From: Dicaeum eximium
Lineage: Eukaryota; Chordata; Aves; Passeriformes; Dicaeidae
Length of the DNA: 64,000 bases
Reading direction: 5' to 3'
Assembly: GCA_013396995.1 (NCBI GenBank)
Contig: VWZP01010435.1
Span: 415,321-479,320 of the forward strand
Shown: in pieces, positions 1 to 13,300 of the stretch
Position numbering within the stretch: the stretch's first letter is position 1
Layout of the letters: the number at the start of each line of letters is the position of its first letter
Made by a program: the position numbers and the translations under genes
Notes under the pieces: generated by a model
The model's input: the letters and a program-made list of their open reading frames with translations, nothing else
What the model was told of the DNA's origin: nothing
Databases searched by the model: none

Positions 1-300
1 ATATATATTAGTATATATCAATATATATTTATAAAATACATTTATATATTTATATATATTGTATAGATAATATATTAATGTCTATTATTGATGTTTATTA
101 TTACTATTATTAATAATAATAAGAGTAATAATAATATGGTATTATATTAATTTTCACACACAATTGTATTACTGCCTACTGCTGGCAGTTGCAAATGTGC
201 GTATATTGGTTATAATTAATAAAAAATTAATATAAAGGAATTTAGAACAATAGAGATAAGACAAAATTATAGACTATTTCTATAATTATCTATTATTTAG
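1..300. repeat. AT-rich low-complexity DNA
   Basis: Almost pure A/T with many TATA and ATTATT runs in the first 170 bases, then a mixed AT-rich stretch. No gene or coding signal is seen. It lies beyond the 3' end of KIF4A. Confidence 0.8.
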
Positions 301-394
301 TGTGTAATTTATTCCAGGGTGGGATCATTGGGGTCAGGGCCAGGAGCTGCATCCAGGATCCTGCTGGGTCCTATCCCACTCAGGATATTCCATG

Positions 395-515
395 GCTCTG
401 CTCCAGGTCCCTGGAACTGCCATTCCTGGAGGTGTCCAAGGCCAGCTTGGAGCAACCTGGGATGGTGGAAGTGGCCCCTTCCAACCCAAACCATCCTGGG
501 ATTCCCTGAGTTGGC
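395..515 (+). mobile_element. CR1 LINE 3' end fragment
   Basis: Contains the usual tail of avian CR1 elements: a 'gtgtccaaggccagcttgga' block followed by 'cccttccaacccaaaccat'. It is truncated and decayed, so borders are approximate. It sits in the spacer downstream of KIF4A. From 516 to about 820 I see nothing else. Confidence 0.7.
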
Positions 516-841
516 AGAGCCCTCATCCAACAGGTAAATAAAGATTCTCAGATCAGAGAAACTACAGCCCAAATCCCACCATTGGCAGTAGAGGAAAAAT
601 AAATTTAAGAATTCCATTTATCACCTTTTCTTCCTGCTGGGACTCATAACTTAGGGATGAGGGCAAGGAAAAGCAGCAGGAACTTTTTTGGGGTGTCTGG
701 ACAGAAAGACCTGAGCAGGTCCCAGTGGCAGCAATTCCTGGACTGGTTTTAAGACCAAGTTTAAGTGCAGAGAGCCCAAGGGAGGCTGGGGGCTGTTGTG
801 CACAATAATTCCAACTCCAAGTCAGGTTTCTTTAGTAACTC

Positions 842-847
842 CTTTAT
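842..847 (-). terminator. KIF4A: KIF4A poly(A) signal
   Basis: TTTATT on the plus strand reads AATAAA on the minus strand, about 500 bases after the KIF4A stop codon. The stretch 1350 down to roughly 825 is therefore the likely 3' UTR. No other AATAAA occurs between the stop and this site on the minus strand. Confidence 0.6.
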
Positions 848-1350
848 TAAAATCACAAACCAGAGTTAAAATTCCTACATTATTCAAATAGGTCAAGTTT
901 CTAAGTTCATTGAATAAGGACAGTCCAGCGGCCAAAGGGGCCACAAAGCCTGACCAGAGCTGCAGGTTTAAGACTTCAGCCAGGGCCTTCTCACTCCATG
1001 GCTCTCCCAGGGCAGCTGGAAAAGTTCCTTCAGCTCCATGGGAAGAGGCAGGAGCAGAATTCCAGTGCAAAGGCAAAGTTCTTTCAAGATTACAGGTGAA
1101 ACCGTACCCAGCGTTCACAGCCCGGCAGGAGAGAAGGAGCTGGGAACACCCAGATCCCAAATCACCTCCATTCACTCCAGGAATTCCAGAGGAAAGATTC
1201 TTACCCTCCCCCTGGCCCCAACACATAAATATTTACAGAGAAGGACAAACAAGAAGCAGTTTGACTGCAGCTCCAGCAGGAGAATCCAACTCCCTCCAAA
1301 GTCACCAGGAATGTGGCCTAAAGGGATGGGAAAGCTCCAGGTCAGTTCAG

Positions 1351-4300
1351 CTACTCCTTGATGGGGGTGCAGCCTGAGAAGAAGCTGATGTTGCTGCTCA
1401 GCATCCTCTTCTTCTTCTTCCCAAAGGGGTTCTGGTTCTCCTGGGACTCCTCATCTCTCCCAAGCAGGGAGGCAGCAGCACTGGGAATCTTCAGGAGCAC
1501 CTCCTGCTCTGTGATGTCCTGCAGGACCTGTGGGAAAGCAAGGGACAATCTTTGGAGTTAGTCACTGCTGGAGTGATCCAACAGAAGTGCCAGGCCAACC
1601 TCAAGAGTTGCTTTTTTTACTCAAGTCAGGAAAAAGACAATTTTTTTTGGACAAAATATCAAGATCCAGCAGGAAGAGACAGCAGTTGGAATAGTGGGTT
1701 CCCACGGGATAAGGGAATTTGTTTAGCTGAGGTGAAATGAGATGTGCCAGGTCAGAGAGCACAACAGCTTAAGGTCACTTGGACAGATGTGATTTTATCC
1801 TGCAAGCTCCTCACTTCCCCTCTCTCCTTGCTGAAGGTGCTGCAGGAAAACGTGGCAAGCCTGTGCCACTATTTCAGTGTGGGAGCTCAGGAATTGAGCA
1901 CACTGTAAACTTCCACACGAGCTGCCTGGAGCTGTGCAGTTTTTCAGCAGCAGCTTCAGCTCTGGGGTGATTTCCCTCCAAGATCCCTCACTGAGCAGCT
2001 CTGCTCTCCCCTGGGAGTACCTTTGTGGTCGGAGTGATACACAAGGGCTGGAAGAAGCTCTCTTCTCCTTTCACCTCCGTGGGGTCTTCCAGCTTCAAGG
2101 ACCCTTCTGAGTCCCTTTTGTGCTCCTCACATGTTGTGGTTTCCTGAGGGGCAGCAGAGGGTGAAGCTCTTGCAGAACATCCATCCCTTCCCTTCCCACC
2201 ACAGCCCCCTCCTCTCCAGCTGGGAAATTTTCCACAGTACAGGATGCTGCAGCTCAGGGTGGGCCTCCATAAAACAGGCAATAATTAGAGCACTGTGGGA
2301 TGTCCCTGCTCCACATCTCTGAGATCCAAGAGCAAATTTCCCACTAGGAACATCTTCCTCAATGAACATCAGTTTTCTCATGGGCCTTCCTGCTGCTACA
2401 ACCCCCACCCTCAGACCATCCCTTCCATTCTTAAAAAGAAATCTGGGAATGAGTCAAGGTTTTGTGTTGTCTGCAGCCAAAGACACAACTTTAATTTACT
2501 GAGTCCAAAAGGGAAAGTGAAATGGTTTGTCCTCAGATTTGTGGAGGAGAAGTGGGAACATGAAAATCTCTGCTGTGAATCTCCAAATGGCTCTCATGAA
2601 AGGCAGACTCTGGTCCTGCAGTGGAAAATTGTCCTCAGTTACCAGAGAGGCACTAATCAGTGACATTCACAGAGTTTCAGCAAAGTGCACGTGCTCTGCC
2701 TGGACAAACTATGATTGTGTGGGAATTATCCCTTCATCCAGCTTTGCTCCTGCCCAGATGCAGCCCCTGCTGTCCCCCAGAGCCAGCAGCACTCACCAGG
2801 CCCCTGTCCCTGTTCCTGCACGTGGCCGCGGCGCAGCTGCAGCCGTCGGTGCATCCCAGCTTCTGCCTCCTGCAGCCACACTGCCTGTTCCCACAGCGGC
2901 CCTTGCACGAGCACTGTGGAGGGAAGGAAGGGGGGATCCCATGGCCAGGATGCTCCTGGAATGCTCCAGGTCCTGCCAGCTGGGGCATCTCAAGGTCAGG
3001 GACATCCCCAAGCTGCCCCTTGTCCTACATCCCAAATTAATTTTCTTCCTAATATCCAAAACAAAATCCTTCCACCTACAGATCCATCTCCGGGATCTAC
3101 AGGATAAGTACCTTCAGTTACTCAGTGCCTGACTTGAGGTTATGCCAAAGGATCCCAGTTTCTGTGCCACACTTCCACAAAAAGAGGGAGTCCCCACCCC
3201 AAAAGCCTCAGGAATTTTCAGAGCCACAGGCTGGAGCTCCAGACTGACACAGACAGATGGAAGCTGAGGCTCTGTCAGGACTGGAAGCTGCAGATTCCCA
3301 AAGGGAATAGGAATCCACAACAGGCCATACTGCTTTTGGGTTTGGTGTGGGTTTTTGGTTTTTTATTGTTTGTTTTTTTTTTTCCTTAAAATTGGCTCCC
3401 TGGATGGATCTGGCTGCTGTTGGGGCTGTTCCTGAAGCAGAGACCACCTCAGGCACAGGCAGCAGGACAGAACATGGGAGAAGGTGACTTGGACAGGGAA
3501 AATCTGTCCAGGAAGGTGTTGCTGACTGCAGACAACCTTTGCTGTGTCTGTGGGAAGGTCCCAAATATCCCCAGGCACCCAAATAACCCATTCCTGCCAC
3601 TTTGAGAGCAGTGGAGACACCACACCTCATAGCTCCATACCCAACCCTTGCACACAGCACTTACAGACGCTGGATCAAGGGCAGCTGGATCTTACCCCCA
3701 TGAGGTTTTTCCTTGTTCCTCTGCCTGCTTTCCCAGGAAGCCAGTCAGAATCCTCCAGTTCCCCAGAGTCAGAGAGCAGCTCCTCCACGTCCACCTCGGG
3801 GCTGGGGGCTCGAGGCTTGGCCGTCGTCTGCCGGCGGCTCTTGGGCTGCAGCACAGGAGCACGAGGGGTTAGGCCACCAAAAACCACTGTTATAGTTCAT
3901 TAATAAGTCAATAATTATTACATTTTAATAAGGTTTTATCAGGGTTTTCAGAGTCCCCCACAGCCAAGAAGGTTGTGGGATGAGAGGGGGGGAAAAAAAG
4001 ATCCAATTATGAGGATTGAAAATTCCATCAGTTTAAACTATTGATGACAAGTCCTTGGAAGTCTGAGTTGTTGACACATCACATGACAAAAAGCAAGAGT
4101 CACACTCCTGTCCAAAGAGTTTTAAATCATTTCTTCCTCCCAGCACTAAGATTTGGCTCTTTGCAGAGCAGCAAAGTTTGCTGTGAAACACGTGCCTTGC
4201 TCCATAATTTAAATGCTACAGAAAAACAATCTGGATTGTGATGGAGGATACAGAGTCAGAACTACAATGAGGAAACAGGTTTGGGGGTTTGTTTGCCTGT

Positions 4301-7300
4301 TTTTTTGTTTTTAATCAAAAAACTAATGCAAGGTATTTGAGTCTTCTGAAAAGGACAGAAGGGGCCACTTCAATGAGCAGAATTTCAATGAGTAGCACAA
4401 GTGCCTGGTAAAAGCAGCTCAGGAGAAAAAAGCCACACTATTAAATAGCCAAGATTAACTCTGGCAAAGAATCCAGGTGCAATACAAACTGTGAAGCTTC
4501 TTACTTTGGGTGGAACATAATCAAAAGAAGAGTCTGGAGACTCAGGTGGCCTTTGCTGGATGTGCCGGAGCTTCTGGCCACTGGCAACTTGGAGGAGCAG
4601 CAGTTTCTGTCAAAAGGGACAAGAATTAGCTCTGCAAAATCCATCAAAGCCAACTGCCATGAGGCTCTGGTGTCTGCACAAGGCTCTACCTGTTTCAGAG
4701 TGTCATTTTCCCGGAGGAGTTCCTGGTTCTTCTCACAGATCTCCCTCATTTTTTCCAGCTCTTCCTCCTGTTTGCAGGACAAGAAGAAATTTGTTTGATA
4801 AATAAGAGAAAATCATCCAGGGTTATTCCAGCCTGCAGAGCAACCACCCCATGCAGGCTTCTGCAAAGGGAGCACACAATCCTTCTCCTAATTCCAGGTA
4901 TTCCCAAGGATCCCAGCCTCCCCCAGCCAGTGCACCTGGAACCGGAGTCGCTCCTGCAGCTGTTTCTCCTGCTCGTTCAGGGAATCTTCCAACCTCTTCT
5001 CTGCTGCTTCTTTCTGCTGGAACTGGCTGAGCAGATACAGAACCTAAAAGCAAGTTGGAATAAACAGGGGTGAATTCCTGAAAGGAGCATTTGGCATCAA
5101 AGTCCAGGCTCAGGGAAATTTCCTGCCACTTCCAGCACAATTCCACCCTGACCTATCTGAAAAGTGATCTTGTGCTCAGGAGTAACCTCCTCATTTAAAG
5201 CAGGAGGAAAGTTACTGAATAAACCAATTTGCACAGGATAAATACAGAGATGTCTTTGGTCTCTAATGAACTGTCTGCAAAAATCCAATAAAATTTGAGT
5301 TGATATTCAGCACCAGCCTCATTTCAGCACATCCCCCTTTGCCCTTCTCTCTGAGCAGACCTGGAGATCAGACTCCAAGATTTCCATGAGCTGTGATTCA
5401 CCTTTTCCTGGTGTTGTTGTTCCTGCACCAAAATCTGATTTTGGAACTCTGCCTCCAGCTCTGCTGTGTGGTTTCTCTCTTCCATCAGCATCTTCTGCAC
5501 ATCAGAGCAGCTGGCCTGGCTCTGCTGCAGGCCGCTCTGCAGCTTGCTCTCCTGCACTTTGGAGGAGACCAGCTGGAAAAAGAGAAAGGGATGGCTTGGG
5601 ACAGGGATTCCCTGCTGGGACAGGTGCTGCAGTGTGCAGGGGAAGCATCCCTGAACTTCAGCCACCCCAGGAACTGGAGCAGCCCTCAGCACCAAGGAAA
5701 CCAGGAGAGAGTCAGAGCCAGACACTTTGGAAGTGCAGACCAGGGAGCTGAGGGTCTTGTTCACAGTTCTGAATTCAGCTCCCTTCCTGCAGCACTTGGA
5801 GTATTTTCCTTTTCACCCTTTTCCTTTGATTTCCAAGCACCAGGGAGCAATGGGTAATTCTGTCCTTCAGTTGCTCTTTCCCTGATCCCACAATACCCCA
5901 ATTTTTCTTTTTCCCAACTCAAGACCAATTCCATTGCTTCTCCTGACCTCAGCCAGCACTGCCTTTGTTTCCCTGCTTGTTCAGGAAGTATTTTAGATAA
6001 TTTTTATTCTCTTCCACTTCTGAAATTTGCCTTTTCCCTTTTCCATGCAACCATTAGCTGGTATCTCCAGACCCTCATCCATTCCACTTCCCTCTTCCCT
6101 GTTTTTCACATTTCACTCCCCAATATAGATTACTCTAATCCAAACTTGAGAAGGGAATAAACCTCATCCACTACAAGAGAGCTCCACTCAAATTCCTTGG
6201 TCACTTCCTGTTATTTGTGGCTAAGCAGACTTCCAGCCTTTGTTTTCAGGGGTAAAAGAGGAAAATGCAGGGTTTACCTCTCCCAGGAGGTACTTCAGAG
6301 CACACTTGGCCTCCAGGATAGTGGCAATGCTGTCCCAGCGCTGCTTGGCCCGATCTCCATTGTCTGCATCCAGCAGTTTCTGCTGCAGATCTGCAATCTG
6401 GGCACTCCTGGGCAAGAATCCAGGGATTTGGGGTTACAGCACACGATAAAACCAGGCTTGGTTTCTGGGATAATGTTACTCTTCCCAGAATATTAAATAA
6501 AATAGTATAAATTGAGATTTTTGCTGCTCAGTAGAGCACCTGGAGCCTGCATTGCTCCCCTGGGGAGTTTTGCCTCCACTCCACATTCCCAAATAAAAGT
6601 GGAAGTTTTTCCCCTAGAGGTGCTCATTAACAGCTCAAAACACCCAGTCCAAGTGCCTGAGTATTCCCCCACATTTCAGAACAATTCCAGCCAGGAAAAC
6701 CCACCCTTTTCCCTCACCCCTCCCAGTGTCAGTGAGTGTGGCTGGGCCCTACCTGAGCTCCATCTCAGTCTGCAGGCTCTCGATCTGCTTGGAGATGGAG
6801 AGATCCGTGTCCAGGCTCTGCAGCTCGGCCAGGCAGTACGTGCGCCTCTGCAAGCACAGCACGGGGATGCAGGGCAGCAACTCACACAGGGACAGATATT
6901 CCAGCCAGGAAACCTCCAGGCAGCTCCCCACAGCTTCACCTCCATTGTTGGGGAACATGGTCTGAGCCACTCACATCCCTCAGAATCCCTGAGGTTGGAA
7001 AAGCTCTCCCAGAGCATCGAGTCCAACTGTTCCCCCAACACTGATGTCCCCAGGGGCTACATCCAGACATTTTTTGGATATTTCCAGGGATGGTGATTCC
7101 ACCACTTCCCTGGGCAGCCTGCTCCAAAGCCTGACTGCCCTTTCAGGGAAAAAACTTTCCCAAATTCCATTAAGTAACAAGTTCCTTCAGCACCTCTTGT
7201 CCCTGACATGTCAGAGGATAAAAATATTAACCCTTTCTCCCAGAAAGGTAGCCAGGGGTGGGATCCATCCCCACCTTCTGAGGGAGCAGGTCAAGCAGGA

Positions 7301-10300
7301 GAGAGAAGAATGAATCCAGTATTGCTGAGCAGCCAGAGGAGTGGGGTGGGAAAAAGGGAATTTCCCTCCTACCCGCAGCTTTGGAGGGGGGTTTTCTCCA
7401 GCATCCTTCTTCTCTTTCAGCTGAAGGAGCTCCTTTGCCAGGATTTTCCTGTCCTCCAGCAGGTCTGCCAGGTGTCTTCGAGCTTCCTCAGTGCTGACAA
7501 GAACCTCGACTTCATTTGCAAGCCAGCTCTGGAAAAATAACCCCCAAAACCCAATGGCTGAGCTCAGCTCCAGGCCTGAATCCTCTGTGAGGGCATTTCA
7601 GAGAAACTGAACAATCCCACTGCAATTCCCTGGTCCTCCTGCTGGGCTCCAGCCACCAAGGCCAGCAGCACCACCCCAAATCCCAGTTTGCTCAGTGTTG
7701 GGATGCAAAATGCTGTTACCCACTTTGACTCGTGCAGCAATTCCTTCCATGCCCCGATTTTGGGTCTCCTTCCTTTTGTCTGCCACCTCCTTCTGCTTCT
7801 GCAGGGCATCCTTGAGGCGTTTGTTGGCAGCTGCTGCCTGGAAAAGATTCCACAGGGAGCTGAACAGGGGCTGCAAATCATCTGCTCCAGCTGGAAACAG
7901 CAGGGATTCCCAGGCCAGGGCAAACACTGGGACAGTGGCAGCACAAGGTTAATAGATCCCAAGTTATCCTGGTTTAACTCAAGGATTCCTGCCCTTCATT
8001 TATTTCCTTTGCTGCCATTTCTCCTTTAAAGAGAAGCTCCTTCTAGGCCTGAAGGTAGAAGAAAACACCCAAAGTGAGGGGTTGAAGATGCATTTCTTTT
8101 ACAAAGCCATCCTGAAAGGATTTTGAACTGCAACCTCGTAGATCCACTACTCAAACTCACTTCCCACTTCCTACCTTGGGCATCTGCATGGATTTGCCAC
8201 AGGAACCTGGGACTCAGAATCATTTGGCCTTTAAAAAAATTCAAATTCAACTGGGATTCCTCAAAGGCCCCAAGGCAGAAATGGGGATTTCTCTTTTCTT
8301 TCGAGCCTCTAAACCTCCTTTAAGAGGTTTCTGTGTATCCTCCAGCCCCACTTGGCAGACTTCAGGGATTGCTGGGGAATTTCCAGGAGATGTTGGCTCC
8401 TCACCTCCTCTGTTTTGCGCCGGAGGACGTTGGCCTGTTTCTGGAAATCCCTCTCCAGCTTGAGGAGCTCATACTGTCTCTTACGGTCCTGCAAGGCAAA
8501 GCAGCTGGAAAAGTCCCATTTTCTATCACAAAGGAAAAGAAAGGTTGCAGCCCCAAAAATTCAGCCTGAGCATCCCAAGGCATTGAGGGGCAGGGATTCC
8601 TGTGACACCAAACTCCAGGTGTTTGCTGGCCATTGCACTCAGCCACCACAAGCAGCTGGATTTTATTAACCTGCAGATCCAACAATCCTTTGGAAGTTTA
8701 AAAACCTCCCATGCTGAGGCCAAACCCTACGACTTTAAATCCTTTAAAGATTGACTGTTTTTGCTGTCTGCTTTAGAGCAGAGTCACAGCTGTGGCAAGA
8801 GCTTGAAGATCTCCAGGCACAGACAAGTCCAAGTGGTGAAAAGTGGCAGCCACAGGAGCCAAGCTTCTCTTCAAAGCATTCCCAGTTCTTCTCAGATGCT
8901 CCCAGTTAAAGAAACCTTGCAGCAGCCCTTTGGAGGGAGGAACAGTGTGAGGGGCTTGTTTGCTCACCTTTTCCTTCAGCTGGATCACTTCTTTGTCCTT
9001 CTGCTGCTTCCACTGCCTGAACTTCTCAGTGTCTTCTTTCATCTGACGCATCAGCTGCACCCTTTGCTGCTTCATTTCCTGAAAAACACCGGTGGCTGGA
9101 AGAATTATCCAGGATTTACATCCTAAAGAGCTTTAGCCTCCATTCCCCCCATGCCTGCCAGGTGGGAAATCTTACTGTGCTCCCAATCAGAACACTCTCA
9201 AAGTGCTAAAAAACAGGGATTTTTTTTTTTTTAGGCATAAAGGGAAGACCAACACAGACACAATTTAGGGAAATCAAAGAGGATTTGACTGGGGTAATAA
9301 ATTAGAAGTGCCAGAAGATACTTTGGACTTATTTTCCTTCCAAATCTCAGTAGTCACCTGCCTATTGTGGTCATGTAACCAAAGGAATCTTGCCAAAAAT
9401 GGCTATTTTCAGTCTGACTGAACAGAAAGGGGATTCCTGTCGGGGATTCCTGGGATTCCTGTCAGGGATTCCTGCCTGGGAGCTGCTTTGCCCACACTGG
9501 CCCCAGCCAGAGGTGCCTGCTGGTTACCCTGATCTCCTGGTTCAGTTTGGACACCGTGTGCTCCGTGGATTCCTTCAGCTTCAGGAGCTTGGATTGCTCA
9601 TTCAGCTTCTTCTTGAGCTCATTAATTTGTGCTTCCAGCTCCTGGAGCCTTTTCCGGCGCCGCTCGCTCAGCCTGGAGAGAAACAACAACAAATCCTCTC
9701 CAGCTTCAGACACACCTCATGAAAAATGTCACCTCTGTCACCTTTGCTGCTGCTGAAAGCCCACAGGAGGTTTCTCTGCAGCTCCTGCCACATTCAAGGA
9801 ACACTTTCACATCAAAAAAGAGCTTTTACAGATCATGGAAGTGCAAGACATTGGATTTTCAGACCCATAACCCCCAGAGCTGCAGGCAGAGCCCTCTTAC
9901 TTGGCCTGGTTGATGTCCTTCTTTGCCATTTGCAGTGCAAGGATCAGCTCCTCCTTCTCCTTTTGCAAACTGCTGACCTCCAATTCCAGATCCTTGATAT
10001 TGGTCTAGAAAGGACAAGAAGAATAAATCTCCAAATAAAACCCTTGGAAAGACACCCTGAGGCAGAGCTTTAAGGCTGAGAAACCTTGACAAACCCCATT
10101 CCTTTGCAGCAGGCTGCTAAACCACCTTATCCAGAGCAGTGTGAGGGTCACAGGGGCTTTGGTGGGCACAGAGCCACTGGGGCCACGTCCTGACTGAATA
10201 ATTTCAGAGCTGGGAGATCCCAGCACAGCAGGGAGAACTGCCCAAGGGAGCAGGGACCCAGCTTAAGGAACAGACCCAAACCAGAACAGGCTCCTGAGCA

Positions 10301-13300
10301 CACATCTCCCTTCCCTCCCCAGCAGGAACTGGGGGAAAACAAACTGACCAGGGAGGATCTCAGCTTTACCTGGTACTGGGACTGAATGGGCCCCAGCTGA
10401 GTATCATTTTGAGACATTTTTTTGGCCAGGGCCTCTTTCAGACTCAGGGCTTTGTTGAGCTCCAGCAGCTCCCTGGAGAGCTGTGCCTGGCGCAGGGCGT
10501 GTTGGGTGCTGAAGTCGTTGGAGCCTCTCTTGGATTCCTGGCCCACTTCTGCTTCCTGCAGGAGACACAGCCATGAGGAGAGGCCAGCCCAGAGCTCCTG
10601 AATTACATCAGCTGTTTCTACAGAGTGCTTCAAATTCATTTGTATGTTAAAAAACAAATCAGATATTCCAGGTTCTTGACATTGAGTTTGAAACAGCACA
10701 GACAAGAGTGAGGATTTATCAAGCATTTGGGTTAGAAAATTAGCAGGATGGAGCAGATAAAAGTGATGAGGAGAAAAAACCATGCCCCAGTGAGGTGTGC
10801 ATTGCTGAGCCCTCACTTACACCTGGAGAATCCTGTTCAGAGTTTGGCAGATCTGCAGCAGCTTCTGTGATGGCAGCATTTTCACTCTGGTGGAGAGAGA
10901 GAAGAAAATTTGAGTGAAAAGGGAAACATGAACTAAAATGAAGGAAAGAGCAGTCTGTTGGCACATTATGGCAAAGCACAACGTGATTGTCCTCTGGCCA
11001 GGACCTCTCTGGAAGAGGAGATCATCCTCCTCCTCCTCAAGGAATGTGAGGAAACTCCTCCTTGTCTAGCTGGAAAAGCCATTCCTTGAAATCTTCCCTG
11101 AACTCCAGCACTGCAGAGAACAGGAAGAGAACACAGGAATGTCCAGTGAGGGGGAACTGAAATTCCTCCATTAGACAAAAGCCTGGAAGCTTCTATTTAA
11201 CAATTTCAGGTCCCTGCCAATTTACATAGCCCATAATAATCCCCAAGCTTTGAACACTCCATCCAATTTAGGGACTTTAAATCCATGCCAAGCTCCAGTA
11301 TCAGGTTTTTTCATGCAGACTCCTCCTTCCCTTTCCCCCCAGGAGCAGCACAAGTGGCCTTTCTGCAGCTTTAAAGCACAACAGGACAGTTTTGAGGTGG
11401 ATCTCAAGAGTCATTTCACACTTTTAATTCCTGGGCTTCCTGAGGGAGGTGGTTGGAGTGGAATCCCAGATTTCCTGAGTGAGCTGACACAAGTCCCCCC
11501 TCCCTGGGTTCAGCCTTACCTGCAGCTCAGCCAGCACCTGCTGCAGGTTCCGGATCACCTCCACATTTTCCTTTAATTCCTCATCCTCCACAGTCTCCAC
11601 CAGCTTCTGCAGATCCAGCTTGCACCTGGAAACATGGAAACAAGTCCATGGCAAGTCTGTGCCAGGGAAGAACAACTTTTCCCACTCAGCCTCTGAACTG
11701 ATTCTGGATGAACAAACCCCAGCTGATTGGATCCAGTTTATCCCACTGAAAACATGGAATTCCCAAGGACATTGTCCCAGGAGAAGAGTTGGGGACACTT
11801 ACACAGCATGATGCTGGAGCTGCTCTAGTTTTGCATTCATCTTCTCATTTTCTTGCTCTGTCTAGAGAAATCAGAATTATATTGAATTGTAGAAGATAAA
11901 AAGCCAGAAGTCAGCTGATTAATTTGCAGCAAAAGTTTGGCAGTGTGAAAAATCAAGGCACTGAAAGATCTTCATGGTCAGGGCCACCAGTCTGGATTTC
12001 ACAGCATTTTTTTCAGAGATAAATACTGCAGGCAATAGGAAAAAAGCAGGGTGGGGAATGGAGAGCACAAGTGTGCAAGTGCTATTTAAAATATTAAAAT
12101 AAAATATTAAGTATTAAAAAACTGAGATTCAGGTCTCCTTTTTCCAAAAGGAAACTAAAGGCCAACAGATCCTGGCAGGCTTTTGGTTCTGACTGATCTG
12201 GAATCAATGTGAAAGGAACATTGAAGAGAGAGTCTCAATATGTCACAAATACAGGAGCTGCTGTTGATCTACTCCCAGCAATTTAGAGCTCTCCTGGGAT
12301 AACTGAACTTACCAGGATGATCCTCTCCAGCATCTGTGCTGTTTGCCCAGCAGCCTCACTCAGCCCCTGGCTCAGCTTCTGGTTCTCCTCCTGCAGGGAT
12401 TGGTTCTTCTCCATGAGGGATTGGAGGCTCTCTGAGGGGGCCAAACCACTGCAACAGCAAGGAGCAGCTGGGACTGAGTTTGGGCTTTGGGACAGCACTG
12501 AAGTCACCTCCAAAATTATTATTATTCCCTAAATAATTTAAAAGAAATAGCCCAGAATGGTTTGGGAGGGAAAGATCTTTAAACCAGCCATGGGCAGGGA
12601 CACTTTCCACAGAGCAGACTGCTCCAGGTTCTGTCCAAGCCTTGGACACTTCCAGAATGCAGGAAATCCACCCAAACAGAATTCCATGTACTTGGTTTTG
12701 AAACATCCCCAGAACACAACACCTGCACAACCCAACTCCGCCCCAGTTTTTGTGCTTTTAAGGATAAAGGGGGTGGAACTGCCCCACATTTAGGGGTGGA
12801 GGGGTGAGGAGAACAGGGATGGATGGGTCTCAGAGGCAGGAATTTATTCAGGAGATGTTTCCTGGTTCCTCTTTTACTTCCTGCAACAGATTTTTGCAGT
12901 CATGAGGTGTTTGCTACAAAACTAAATATCCCAGGGAATTCCAGTGAGGACAACAAAAGGAGGGGGGAAAAAAGCAACCAGTTTGTTCTCCCCTCACTCC
13001 ACAGCACTGCCCAGAGCTAAGAAGATCCAGAGACTTCTCTGGAGTGTGATAAATACACATCCAGAGGACATTAAATAACAAATCTTACTTGAGAGCCACG
13101 GGCAGGGTCCCTCCGTGGGCCTGGAGCAGCAACACCTGGAGCTGCTGGACCTACAAAGACAAACAATTATTGCTTGTAAATGTGGCAGCTCCAGGGATCC
13201 TTGCTCTTCCTGACTCCCCTGCTCCATATTTCCCCTTCTACCACTGCCTGTGGAAAGGAGTGGTGTTGTTACAGTACTTCCAGTTATTTATTCCTCAAAT